Shown: one piece after another, positions 1-13,300 of the stretch
Layout of the letters: each line of letters begins with the position of its first letter
Position numbering within the stretch: position 1 is the first letter of the stretch
Source: Cardiocondyla obscurior
Lineage: Eukaryota > Arthropoda > Insecta > Hymenoptera > Formicidae
Assembly: GCF_019399895.1 (NCBI RefSeq)
Contig: NC_091881.1
Coordinates: 2,482,501 to 2,546,500, forward strand
Reading direction: 5' to 3'
DNA: 64,000 bases
Notes under the pieces: model-generated
Told to the model about the DNA's origin: nothing
Seen by the model: only the letters and a program-made list of their open reading frames with translations
The model's database searches: none
Position numbers and translations under genes: made by a program

Positions 1-3000
1 CACCGGGCGCATAATAGCGTAAATGCAGACCGTCCTCTTGACTTCCCATGGTCGTCTCGAAGGGGAGGGCGAAGTGGCGGTACAGGAACGATATATTATA
101 AATCGCGTGTTACATTGTGCTTAGAGGATCGCCGGTGACTGTTGACTCGCCGGTATCATTGTCGGGAGCGATCTTTTGTCGTTTGGACGCGCGGCATCGC
201 AAACAAACACGCAAACATGCACTTTCTGTACATGTACGTACGCGGAGGCACGGACACACGCGAAATATTATGTCGCTGAGCGCCGGCACAGCCGCAGTTA
301 ATATAGTTGTGTACACGGAACTGGCAGCTGCCGTTTGACAATGCACCCTGCGCGTCCCCAGATATAATAATATACTCATCCCGAACGTGCGAGCTACGGG
401 GGGACACTTCATCAAAATGACTGAGACGCGCCGTCGAAGAGCGGTACGAAATAGCGCGCTGCAATGGAGTTTTTAATTCACGCTTGACGCTTTAAAAGTG
501 GAATTATAACTGTACAATATATATATAACAAGATAAAAGAGAGAGACAGATATTAAAAAAAAAAAAGACACGAATATTAGTAAAAATGTATCGTTTAACG
601 ACGCAGCATCGTCGCACGTGACTTGCGAAATTGTATAAATTAGAAAAATTAATGCGAAAGCATATATTAATGTAAAATTTGAAATAAAAAATATTATTCG
701 GAGAAAAGCAACATATTCCGAGGATATAATTTCACGTACGGCAGAAACGAGCAGAAGCGCGAACTTCAACGTCGCGGGAGTTGCTTTTGTTTAAGAATCA
801 CACCTTACTGCTTCGCGTGGAAGCGCCAGGTAGCCCCCCGTGCGAGGCACATTACAACCGCGTCTCTCTCTTTTTCTCAAGGGTGAGGGAGAAGTGACGG
901 AATATCAGGATACACCTTTTCCAGCCATTGTGCGGCTCTGAAGGGCGTACAATAGCCGTGGAGTGAACCCCGTATTGTGTCTACAGCTCGGCGGAACAGT
1001 TCTGCGACTCTGGCTGCTGCTTCTGGCTCCATCTTACTCTCCCTCTTTATCTCTCTCTCTCTCTGTCGGTGCTTTCGGGTGCTCGCCACCCCCCGATCCT
1101 TCTCTCGACTTCGAGTTAACGAGAGAGGAGTTCCGTTCTGGTGCTATTCGTGGGCCATGGACGAAGCATCTGCCCCGGGACCGCTAAATCCTCGAAAGCC
1201 CCTTGAAATCTCCCGCAATCCGCTACGGCATATAATGGGCCGTAATAACTTTAAAGCTCCGCATTAACACCGCACGAACGCGAGACACCTTAATACGCAT
1301 TTAACATCACTCTGAATCATTCTGTCGTCGAACGTGCCGAAGCAAATTAATATCGTTCCACCGTCCGAATGTCGGAGACGCGAGCGGGGCGCGCAAATTA
1401 GATTTCATAAAAAGTGTAAACCCTGACTCGAGTTTCTGAATTCGTATTTTCTACGTCGGCGCGGTGCCACGGTAAACGACGTGTAAAAACAGATACTTCG
1501 AAGAAATGTGGCCAACGCCTGTTTCGTAAAAGTAGCACGCGATAAAAGAACAATGTAACTGTTATCTGAATTTTGCAAGTTTAATACAAGTTGGCTCTTT
1601 AAACAAAGTTGAAATTAAAAATTTGGAAAGGGAATTATTATCTTTTTAAATTGTTACAAAACTTGCAAATTAAATTCCGATCCTTCCGCATAATTAATAC
1701 GATCGATGAGAAATGAAACGTGTATCGTCGCTTCTGCCGCTTCTATCTTTCTCTCATTGTCTTGATAAAATATTCTTTTTTTTTTTTTTATTTGCGTGCT
1801 CAATACGAGATCCACCAACACATTGAGCGATCAATAACAACCGACGCCTAACGAGCACATCGATAATTGACAATTACTGATCGTTTGCGCTCGCGATCCG
1901 GAAATCCCGCGCGATATTTACTGGCTCGTACGCGCATCCGACTAACGAGCGATTTGAGCTCATTGACAACCATCGATCGCCTCTTTTCGCCCACGCCGCG
2001 ATCGAGATCCACGCCCGTCGGCGATCCAGAATATTTCCTCGTCGCTAGATCATTGATCTCTGGGTAACATCAGCGGAGATCTATCTCCTCGGGAGCGAAA
2101 CTACCTGAATAATGTCTCGAAAGGATTAAACTGCGGTGACTGCGGACGGCCGTACTCGGGATCCGAAGAAATTAATCTCGATCCGTGAGAGGAGAATTTA
2201 AATCCGCCCAGTCACCAACCCTCGACAGAGGGAAACGTCGGAGGTTGGAGAACGTGTAGTCGCGGTGGTGGTGGTAGGAGAACCTAGGCGGCCCCAGCGT
2301 CGGCGAAATGCGATAAAGTTAGCGTAGAGGTAATTTGAGTATAAAGTTTTATTCGCAATAATTTAACCGCGCGGCCGCGAGTGCGGGACGATCGGGGGGG
2401 ACAGGGGAGAGATCGGGTAAGTAGAGAGAAGGGTGCTCTCTCTATCCTGGGGGAGAGCGTGCGGGAGTGCGGGCCATATATTTGATGGGATACTTGGCAT
2501 AAAGTCGTGCATAAAAGTAATGCCGACATTAAAGTTTGCGGTTCCAGAGCCGCGGTACGAACCCGAACTCATCTCCTACTTTCTCGGAACGTCGCTCGTG
2601 GTGGCTGCCTACGATTTTCCTAGCCGTGACGGAATCGCGAGGGCGGCGGGCGCAAACTTCTATCATCGAAGCTCAGCCTGCGTAATAGCACTTGTACGCG
2701 TTCGGATGCGTCCATCGTAATATTCCCAGTTATTATCGGTTTGTTAGAAATAGATTTTGGCCAATAAAGAACCTATTCAATGTCGTCGGTTACGCATTGA
2801 AGACGTAAAGTCGGCAAGCACGCTCGAATAACTTCGATAATTTACACCGCCTCAATTCGGTATTCCAAAAATGCGCCCACAAAAATATGTATTTTTTTTA
2901 TAGATTGCTATTTATGCGATTATAAAAACGCGCGGAGAAAAAAATGTGTTTAACGTTGCGATTGGAAACGGTATTTTCTTTTCGCGCAGTTTTCTATTCG

Positions 3001-6000
3001 TTTTTTTTTCGGTAGTGCTCAAACGATGTAATACCACGTGAGTAATTCGTTTCGTTTTTCTTGTTCTTAAACTTCTAAATACACGCAATCCCGAGATTTA
3101 AGTGGTATGCGGCTGCGACACTCACATACTTAAAGCGAGCAGCGAGGAGACCTGACTTTGGGACGGGAGATGGCACTTCAGGGTAGGTAGCTGAGCAGTT
3201 TAGTTCTGGAGTGGCCGTTGGGGAACGATCTGACGGCGCCAGGGGAGGCATAGCTTCTTCCCACGTGGCACCCCCAACACGTTCTACCCTCATAATTCTA
3301 GCAAGCCTTCCTTCGAGGCGCCACTTCCAGTTTCTCCTCAGCATCGCGGCCGTGAGAGCGAAGGAGAACGTCGTTTCGTATCAGTCGCGAGGAATCCCCT
3401 TTCTCGTGTCCACCGTATCGAGGAATCGAGGGACTTCTCTCCCTTCTCTCAAACGTAAACCCGAGCCGTCGCATGATTTTCCGGCAACGGACTTGCGACG
3501 GCGAGCTCACAAATTTGCGCAAACACGCGAGCGAGCCAGTTAACTTTGCCATGCGCAACGATTGAACGCGATTCGAGCTAAGCTAAGATTCAAGCAGCGG
3601 AAAGAACTGCAATGGATTTCATTGTAAAAAAAAAATAAATATATAGATAATTCAACGATTAATACGGAACGTTAAAAAGTTAGAAAATTAGAAAAAAAAA
3701 ATCAATTGCAACTATTTATAATGCGTGCTAAAGAGTATTTTATTTTACGTACCATTAATGGTTTGGAAATTTTTCATTTTTAAGTAAGGGAGCTTAATTA
3801 CATAGATGGAAGAAGTAAAGTAAGTTGTGAAATCTGTGTTGGAAATCGTCGAGCTTGCATCGTCTCGCGCCGCAGATCGCAACAAGAATCGCCGCAGGGA
3901 AAAGCACAGAAGAAAAGGCGTACTCAATGATTAGATGAAGTACCGGAAAGGTAGGAGAGAAAGAGAGAAAAGAAAAGCAAGAGAAAGAGACAAAGAAAGG
4001 GAAAAGAGAAGAACAAGAACGGAGAATCGAGTACGAAGGGAGAAACATTGTAGCGTCAGGAAAATGTTGGGGTTACGTCGTACGAACTTTGTTCTCATCC
4101 ATTCACTTCTCTATTTTCCTCCACCCATAAAAGACTTTCTCCATCTCTCCCTTTCTTTTCCCTGCATCTCAGACTTTTAGTAATACTCCTTGTTTTCGTC
4201 CGATCGATACAATTCCACCCTCTCAAAAATAATAGTTTTTTTTCTTTTTTTTTCTTTTTACCTTTTATAATTAACGTTCCGCATTATGAACAAAATTCTT
4301 CATTCTTATTTCGGAACATCTACGAAACACTTTTTCCTAACTCGCGATCTATATGTATATATCGGTGCTTCAAGCATGATGGCATCGCAAAAATAATAAC
4401 GCAACATAGTGACTCACTTGCGCAAAGCCGCGCAACCACTCGATTAGTCTTTGACCAATTGCCCCATCCTTTGCCAGTGGCATAGAAAATTACCGGCCGG
4501 CTGCTGATATTTAGCAATGCATCGATAACGAGCACGCTCGCAAAGGATTACGTTAATTAGAGCGCCGAGGCCCGGACGCGCAATGAATTTTAACGCAAAA
4601 GCTCTCGCTTATTCGGCCACATTTGTCGAACGAAAGCGCGCTGTGTCGCAACGAATCGCACCGTCTGTATTACGATATCATCTACAAGTGTTATAGTAAA
4701 AAGACTACCTTTCCTCGGACGTTACTGCATTTATTAGATTGTCGATTACGCTCATTATACCGCGCGAGCGAAGTCGTGTTACGTGCTTCGCGGAAGCCAC
4801 GCGTCTGATTTCCATCATTCACGAAATACCTCACGTTTCACCGTGGAAAAAAAAAAATAATAATAACGCATCGCTGATCACATAGCGAACAGGCACGATA
4901 TTTTATTAGGCCCCAACGTAATGTTTTCTAATAAAGAAAGAAATATTATTCGTCTATGTTCCATGATTTTCCTGTCTTCCCTTTCAGAAACTCGAAAGTC
5001 GCGCGTAATTAAAACACGCATCGCATGAATGTGTTCCGATATGAAATAATTAATTAACTCGCCGTAAAAAAAAAAGCGATCGTCATATCGCAGTTGTGAT
5101 ATCTCCACGTGCGGAGGGCCGACGTGCGATAACTCGTCGATTTAGGAACGCTGATACCGGCCACCCTAGAGTCTAACCTTGATAAGGATCGCTGCTAATT
5201 GTTGCGAATTGGTGAAGGTGGCGAACGAACGAGGGAGGTTGGGCAACAGGTGTCATCTGATTGATCGCCCTTGCTCGCACCCCCACGATTACCTAGCCCA
5301 CAAACACATCCACGGCGGAAACGAAGGACTTAATGTCGATCCATTACGTACTGGCCCATCCCGGACGAGAAATCGTTAACCTGACGCGCTCCAAAGTGCA
5401 TCGCGAGGTGAAAAAAAGATGATTATTGAAAAAGAGCCGAATAATCCGCCGTGTTTTACGAGCAATCACGCGCGTACGGCAGATTCTGCGTATCCTTGCG
5501 AATTAATCCGCGCAAAGTTCACATTTTCAAATGATTCTTTTAGTATTCTCGCTATATACAATATAAAAAGAAATAAATAAAAAAACGAATCGTACCGTAA
5601 GCGCTTTTATGCACGCCGCGAGTAACGCTGGAAAATCTAAGAATACGAATCGGTGAAAATTCAAACGCCATTAGAGATAATTTATCTGAGAAACGTCATG
5701 ATTCTAAGTCCGCGCACCGCGTTTCCACCTGTCGCATAAAAATCTCCGAGTTACGAGCCTCTTGAAAAAGGGCTCACTAATTCGTTTGCCCTCGCGCGTT
5801 CCGGTGGGACGTTGCCGGTCCCGTAGGAGCAAAAAGTCAGCCGGCCGGCACTCGCGGAGAGTGTTAAATCATCCAAGGCCGAAAGGGCATGCCGGGCGCG
5901 GCCGGTCGTTGGCGCCGCAAAACGCGCGACTTGGCTCGCGCGAGACGTTCCGCGACGAGTTGCACGTGAATCTCACGTGCGCCACCGTGAACATTCGTCG

Positions 6001-7120
6001 GGATAATTGATACCGATGTCAGAAGCGACCGGCCATTGAAACTGCACGCGCAATACATCACGGATAATAAGCTGCTACTAAGGGAGGAGAGGGAGGTGAG
6101 GGAGAGGTAGCGCGAGATGGCCACTCGGTTACACTTGCGACGGCGATTTTCTCTCGACGCGGCCGAATCCCGCAACGTCACGTCGTTGTTCGAAAGTGGC
6201 GGTCGCGATCGCGACCGTCGGGCGGCAATAATGAAAAGATTCGTTGCCCGTATTATATGCGTGTAATCACATCCGTGCGAGCTCGCGGTAGGTAGGTCTA
6301 GGCTGTACGAAGAATGATCGCACGCGAAGTGACCCGCGTAATCGTAATTAATCATCGTGTAACCCGTGACTCGCAGATTGGCACCGCATAGGGCGGCCCC
6401 GCCGGTTATCGCTGGCACGGTCGAGAGGGATACAGCCTCGCGCACTAAGCGGCGATGTCGGGATTTATGATCGGCCGCGATGGAATTGGAATGAACAATC
6501 ATTACTTTTCATCGTGGCAGCTCGCTCGGCTCTTCCGCATCGCGCGCAACAGACACTTGTCGAAAAAGCGCGAAGAGATTACCTTCGCGAGAAATATATA
6601 TTTCTGCGGTGTATCAAATTGAAAATAAGATTTGATATCGCGCGTGATTTCTATCCCCTCGAATTTTCACCCGTCCCGCCGACAATCCACCCACGCAAAA
6701 CCGAATTAGCGATCGCGTGATTCGCGGCCGTTTGTTCGGTATCTTGATTTCCGTTTATCACCACTCGAGAGTCGAACTGCCGTGTTGCACCGCGAACGCT
6801 CAACAGGAAGATCTTGTCTCACAACAATGCCAAGCCTCGTCATCAATCTCGAGAGCGAATCGCTCCGCGCCCGACGGGCACGGAATTAACAATCGGTACT
6901 TTGTGCTGCTCCATTGTTACGCCATGAAATCACTGTATATTAATAGACGCGTGCAACGCGCGCGACGTAGATGCGTCTGCGCTTTGCCGAAAGTGTTTTC
7001 GAGTTACGAACGCTGTCGTGCTTTATTACAACCGACGCGGTTTGCATGAATTTTTAATCAGAAAAGAAGAGACGTCTTTATCGCGGTTTTGCTGTACGAT
7101 ATTCGATTCATTGCTCGCAG
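1..7120. other. Intron of sv upstream of the first visible exon; no coding exon recognised
   Basis: The first visible sv exon begins inside a codon after a splice acceptor (ttgctcgcag), so this stretch is at least partly sv intron. I looked for the earlier paired-domain exons and did not find them, so they should lie left of the window. The stretch alternates between AT-rich DNA and CpG-rich blocks around 5.7-6.7 kb. Long open frames in those blocks, such as 5864-6502 on the minus strand, have Arg/Ser-rich low-complexity translations and look like by-products of high GC. A small minus-strand frame at 877-1032 is discussed under findings. Confidence 0.6.
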
Positions 7121-7377
7121 GATCGTGAGGAACAAGGCGGCGGAGAAGGCGAAGCACGCGCACCAGCAGCAGCAGGCGCAGCAGCAGCAAGGTCAGCAGC
7201 AAGGCCAACCGGGATCGGGTGGCTCCGTGTCGGTGATAGCACATGCACCTGCGACGGCGGCAGGCCATCCCGCGGCCACCGCTCCCAATGCTTACAGCAT
7301 CAGCGGCATCCTGGGCATCCCGGCGCATCACCAAGACCCCAATGGCAACAGCATCAAAAGAAAACGCAGCGTTGACG
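7121..7377 (+). CDS. sv: sv exon: paired-domain end, poly-Gln linker, octapeptide
   Basis: The acceptor ttgctcgcag precedes it and the donor G|gtgagt follows. The first base closes a codon begun in an exon outside the window, and the last base opens a codon closed at 10804. It encodes IVRNKAAEKAKH, which ends the paired domain. A Gln-rich run (QQQQ-A-QQQQ-G-QQQ) and an Ala/Pro linker follow. The octapeptide YSISGILG is at 7293-7316, then a basic KRKRS patch that may act in nuclear import. Confidence 0.94.
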
Positions 7378-10300
7378 GTGAGTTACTCGCGAGGCCCTTC
7401 TCCCGTCTTGTGTCACTGACCCTGCCTCCTCGCTCACGTCTTTTTAAACCTACCACGCTCTGTCATCGTGTAACATTATTCAATACCGAGTCCGACGCTT
7501 ATTATCGGCCGCGAGATCGCTTTAGTTGAGATATCGAATTGCGACTGAACTTGCAGACCTCCTGAAGCGAAACGGTACGATGCGAAACCGTGCGTCGTGA
7601 AAGGGAAGAAGTATTATTAACATCGCAGATATATGAATTGATGAATAATGGCAATTTTTTAGATAACGCCGCGAGACTTCGGAATTAGTAATTTGTCCGT
7701 GGAAATGATTAGTTCGCGCGCGGTGCGATAATTTTCTGCTTGGAAATTAAGATGGAAATAATTTCATGTAATTAAGAGACGACTGTGACGATAGACATAA
7801 GACGTTGCTTACGATAGAAGTTTGCCCGTCAGTACATATGTTCCGAGCTAACGCATTTTCTAGCCGCGCGCGTTCGTTTGCGAATGATCGAGCCACTTTG
7901 AGCACCCATTGCCGCGAGCGAACCAAGATTAGCCACACACACAGCAAGGTTATCAGTCAAACGTCACCGAGCACGTGTTGCGATTCATTCTGCTGTCATT
8001 GCGTGAATAACGCGGACCGAAATATTCGTGACACGTGCCGCCTGCACGTGACCTAAGGCGGCATTTTGGCTATGCGGGAGATTTTTTCGCGGCGATCGCA
8101 GAGCGATTCCCGTCGCTCATTGAGCTGCAAAGTAATCTCGCGTCTTTCAGAATGTTGAGGAAAAAATTCTGGAATCCGCACGTCCGTGTCGTTGGGGAAT
8201 TAAATTAATTCGCTCGTCGTGATTCCGTGGAGCGGACGTTCCTTTTCCTCTCTTTTTTTTTTTTTTTTATTCCTTCTTTTCTATGCTATGGTACGTAAAC
8301 GAGCAGGCCGCAGCGTTACGCGACGCCGGGGAAAACCGCTGCGCGTGAGCTCGATCAAAATTCCGTGAGCGCGCGCCTCGCGGTGAGATATATCGATTCG
8401 TACGCGGGAACGCGGCGCACAGTGTGCCGATAGGTACATGGGTAATTCAATATAATCGGATTATGAGAGCGGCGATACGCGGCCGCAAAAGTGGTCGCAT
8501 CCGCGGTGAGAGCACTCAATGTTTTGCGAGCGCGCGCTCGCACCGAGAGGGTAGGTATACGTATTAGATTATAAACTTCACAGAGAGACAGAGACCACAG
8601 GCGGCTTCCTCTCTATCGCGGGCCCCGGCGACACATTAGCTTCCCTATCCTCCGGGGAGATCATCAGCGTATACGTACGTGTACGCGCATTTCCTAACCG
8701 CCTGGAATTTCAACGATCGTGCGCGGCGATCGTTCCGTACGACGTTCCTTCGGCGCGGCCGTGTGTCAGAATCAAAAAATTCACCGATCGTCGCGTTCGC
8801 CTAGCCACAACCACTCAAATTTAATAAAATCCGACTAGCGAGAGCCTCGCGGGAAAAACTGTGAGCCGCGGAGCATTTCAGTTTCGACTTGCCGGCAGTG
8901 AAAATGTTATTGCGCGGACGCGACTGCTCTTTGCCGTCGTGAACATTAATTATTTTAATAATGCAAATGCTGTACGTAGGAAAAATCTTTAAAAAGTCGC
9001 CGGAATCGCGAACGAACGCCGGTGTTCCCACGATTTAAGACTCGCCGATCGAGAAAAATCGAAGCGGTCCCAGCGCGCGATTATTTATGCCTTCGACGAA
9101 CGAGCCAAGACGCGACCGAAGATCCCGTAGCTTATTACGGATTTACGAACCGCCTCTCGAGGGAAGCATTGCAATCTATCGGGGCTGTTTGTTGTCGCGT
9201 TACATCTGCGCGCTTCTGACCCCATGCAGAATCCCAGAGCCCGGCGTATCCCACCCTACACGTCCCCTGGACGTAGGGGATGTACCGCGGGGCCAGATTC
9301 GCCCCAAAGTCCATTATTACCCGTGTATTGTATTGCTTAACATTGACTCAATTGCTTTCGAATAACGCGAGCGAGAGAACGCTCGCCCGTTCGCTCGTGC
9401 AAGCGCGTGCTTTGCCCTCTTGAGCATCAATCGAGTTATTCGATTTACTGCTCTTTTTCGGGGGACGCGCTGACCTTCCTTCCGCGCGACATAATTCATT
9501 CGCTGCCAAATCTGCCGAGAACTGGCTACGATTTCGACTTCTCGAGTCTACAAAGTTTAATTCTGAAGTTAAAAAGAAAAAAAAAATTTGACTTTACTCA
9601 GCGTGGTTAAAAAAAAAAAAAAAAAAAGACGGAAAACGTGTTAAAGTTTAAATTTAATATTTTTCACGCAAAAAAAAAAAAAAAAACATAAATTTTTGAT
9701 GCAATAAAATTATTATTGGTAGCGTATCGCTCATCACTCGAAACCCGATTCACGTACAATTCTAATTACAAAGTGGAACTACGTCCCTAGGAAGCGACCT
9801 AAACTCCAGTAAAACCGTGTCGTAACGCGGTACGCGTCTGTATGCCGCGGTACGGCGCGGCCGCGATTAACTCGGCCGATCAAATCGTAAAATTCGAGCG
9901 GGACCGGGAGCGGAAAGGGAAAACGGGGCCGGGGCATCGCTACCGTCGGTGTTTGAAACGAGGGTTTTATAGCGGTCCAGGAACAAACCCTGCCGCTCGA
10001 ATGGTCGGGATCGTCGCTCTCGGCCGGCCGGACAATCACAACTTGACAGGGAGGTTTAACGAGCCCTATGCTAGGCGCACCCCGCCCGCCCCGCCCTCGG
10101 ATGGTCATTTAATTATTCGAGATACCCCAGAACGTTGGACTATCTCCATCCCCACCAGTGACATCGCGTCCGTCCTGTCGTCCCTCTTACCCTCCCTTTC
10201 TCCGTCCATCCCTGCGGCTCTCACCGGTCGGTTCCGTTCGCGACCTCATCCCCGGCAAGGGTTCGCGATTGCCCACTCTCGGCCACCGGAATAACGACAC

Positions 10301-13300
10301 TCGTCCCACGTGCCTGTTTCTATATTAAACCGCCGGGACGGCCGGGAGATAATAAAGACATATAATAGAATCGAAATTGTTTCTCTATCTATCAATGCCA
10401 CACGCCGTCTACGCGCGCGAGCCACGCCGCGCCGCGCTTCCAGCCCTCGACAGATTCAATTTAGTTTTGCCCGGCCACGTTTAATTTGTGTCTTGATTCG
10501 TGGGTAATACGAGAGTGCAGAGCGAGGTACGTGTGTGGGTGGGATGACTACACACGCGATCGCGCCGGTTGACGTGCCGTCAGTTCGACGCCGATCCATT
10601 TTCCTCCCTCGCGTTTCGAAATTATCAAATTCGAGATATACCGACGGGAATAACATTCACCGAGCGTTCTGCACGTCGCTCTAATATTTGGAATCGCTAG
10701 CGATTAGTATTGAATTAATGATACACGTTCTATCCGTGGTACGGTCGGTTGTCGTAAATTTAAAAAAGATTTATCTCTCTAACAATCGATCGAACTTTCA
10801 CAGATGATCGCGAGCTGAACGATCACGCTGAGAACGATTTGAAAAGGCAAAGGAACAACTACAACGGCGACCAGCTTTATTCAAACGTAAGTATCGAGGA
10901 AACTTTTTAAGTAACAGTGGCGCTTCAATAGCAGCGTTATTACCGAGACGTATTGAATCGCTCGGCGGACTGTCTGCGTTACCGTATACGTAATTGGCGC
11001 TAGATCAGAGTGAAATCTCAGGCGCGGAGTCGAGTAGCATATCTCCATTAAAATGACCTAATCAATCAAAAGCGAGCTAAGTTTCATAGAATTACCAGCT
11101 AACTCTCGGCCAGCCTTTGCAGTAATCGAGGGACCGAGTCGAGCCGAGCCGAGCTACAACATTCAAGTCAATCTTGGCTCTTGTTCTCAAATGTCCCTCC
11201 GAACTCGCGAACTTCGACTTCAGGTTTCGCCGGTCTATGTTGCAGCTGTGGCCGAGTAAATGGAGCATCAAGGACGAGCACAAGATCCTGAACGAGCTCG
11301 GTGGCGGTGGAGGTGGTGGTACGACCGGTACAAACGGCGGTGGAAATGGCGGCAGTGGTGGTGGCGGCGGCGGCGGCGGCACTGGCGGCGGTAACGGTGG
11401 AGGCGGCGGTTATTACGAACACAGCGGATTCCCCGGGAACGCTATTGCCACCTCCGCCGAGCTGTACGACTCCCTGGGCACCATCAGCACGATGACGCAA
11501 GCGCAAACGTCTCATCTTTACACCCCGCCCATAGGGGGCACCATAGGTGAGCCGTGCTTGTTCCCTCTCTTTTCACCCTCCGGCACCCTCCGGCACTTTC
11601 CAACACCCCCTCGTCCCTGTCTCTTTCTCGACCGTTCTTCCCTCCCCTCGCACGAAAATCCCAGATAGTGTGTATACCGCAGCCTCTTGTACGTAATATG
11701 CCGTGCACCATTCTACCATCTTCGTTCTATCCTTCTACTATCCCGTCGCGCCGATGACCCTCTCTTTTTCTTTCTCTCAGTCTTTCTCTCTTTTTCTCTT
11801 TATCTACTTATCCGTCCCTCTCTCGTTTCCTCCCGGTACGCTTATTATTGCGGCTTACGTCTTGCTTTGCATACCCATATCGGCTAAATACATGGCTTTA
11901 ATAATGCATGAGCTGTGCCGAGCAACAGCAGACGAGGTGGCGGAAGGCCTCACACGGTGGTTCGGCGTTTTCAGCTTTGGGGAATACCGCTCTCACTTCT
12001 CACATTAGTCGTCTGTCTTCTCCTTTTCCTCTGTCTCTTTTAGTTTATACCTGCCGTCTCTCTTATCTGTCATCTAAATGGTATCACCGAAGTCTTGTTC
12101 ACAAATCTTTTTACCTACGTCCTATCCACGTTACACATATACGTATGTATACATTCACCCTTTCACGCTCTCTTTCTTTTCATTCTTCCATCTTCTCGTC
12201 TCTCTCTCTCGCTCTTTACTTTTCTTATGTCGTTTAAAGGCGGTCGATCAACGGCGGAACGTATACAGATGGTACAAATTTTATTGAGACGTATATAACC
12301 GCGCCGAACGTGGTGCACACGAACGGAACTTTCTCCGGTGGCACGTGTTGCGAGCAACTCGGTCACGCCGTGTCGCGCCGCGAATTCTCCCGATCGGTGC
12401 TTTTTGGAATGGACGAAGCGAGGCGTGTAACGGCGGCTTCATCTCATGAAATTCAATCGAGGATCTTCGCCCGGATCGAAGTGTTTTTGAAGGATAACGT
12501 AAACGGTCGAAGCCGCAATCGCTGCTCGTCCGCACGCCTGTCGTTAATATGTAGCGGTACTCGCGAGTGAGACGTTTAACCGAAAGCTTAACGCGAAAGT
12601 ACTTTAGCTTTTACATCGCTGGGCATATCTGTGAATTCGAAGAATTTTAGCCGCGATAATTTTTAATTTCTTTTTTTTTTTTCTAAGTAATGCACTTTCG
12701 AATTTAAGTATGCACGAACGTTCTCCGTAATAAAACGATCTCTTAACGTTCCGCCTTGATTGACCGTCGACGATACGAGAACCGCAATAACGGAAAAATG
12801 GGGATCCCTTAATAGCAGGTGGTACTTTGACGCCGCTCGCACCACTGACGATGCAAGAACTAAAATTGAGCCAAACATTGGACGGGGCTAACATGTCTCC
12901 TTACCACACCACCGGTGAGTTCGCCACCTCTTTAGTTCTCTTACGGCCACGCCGAATTATGTACACCTGTCTCACTGAGCCGAGGTTTTATCGAGCCTAT
13001 CTCAGATATGCGCGTGTTCAACTAATACGTCCACGCCTCAAGTGTACTACACGTCGAGTGTTTACGGTATTAACTTACCGCGATATTAAACGCGGCATTC
13101 CCCCGTTCTCCAGAATAATCCTTTTATCAATCACGACAGTCATTTATATTTTATACCCGACGAATGAAACAAATATGTGTACGACATACAAAGCAAGCAT
13201 TTAAACACGGAGATAGTATCCCTTTTTTTTTTAATTCTTTATTTTTCGTTACTTTATATGCAAGTCAAATGAAAATAGTGCATTCTTAATGTTTGCCTGT

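Noticed and set aside
5864..6502. 212-codon minus-strand frame
   Set aside because: CpG-rich sv intron; Ser/Arg low complexity and no splice context or family.
9842..10294. 150-codon plus-strand frame in an sv intron
   Set aside because: Arg/Pro-rich, no domain, no acceptor/donor pair fitting the sv phases.
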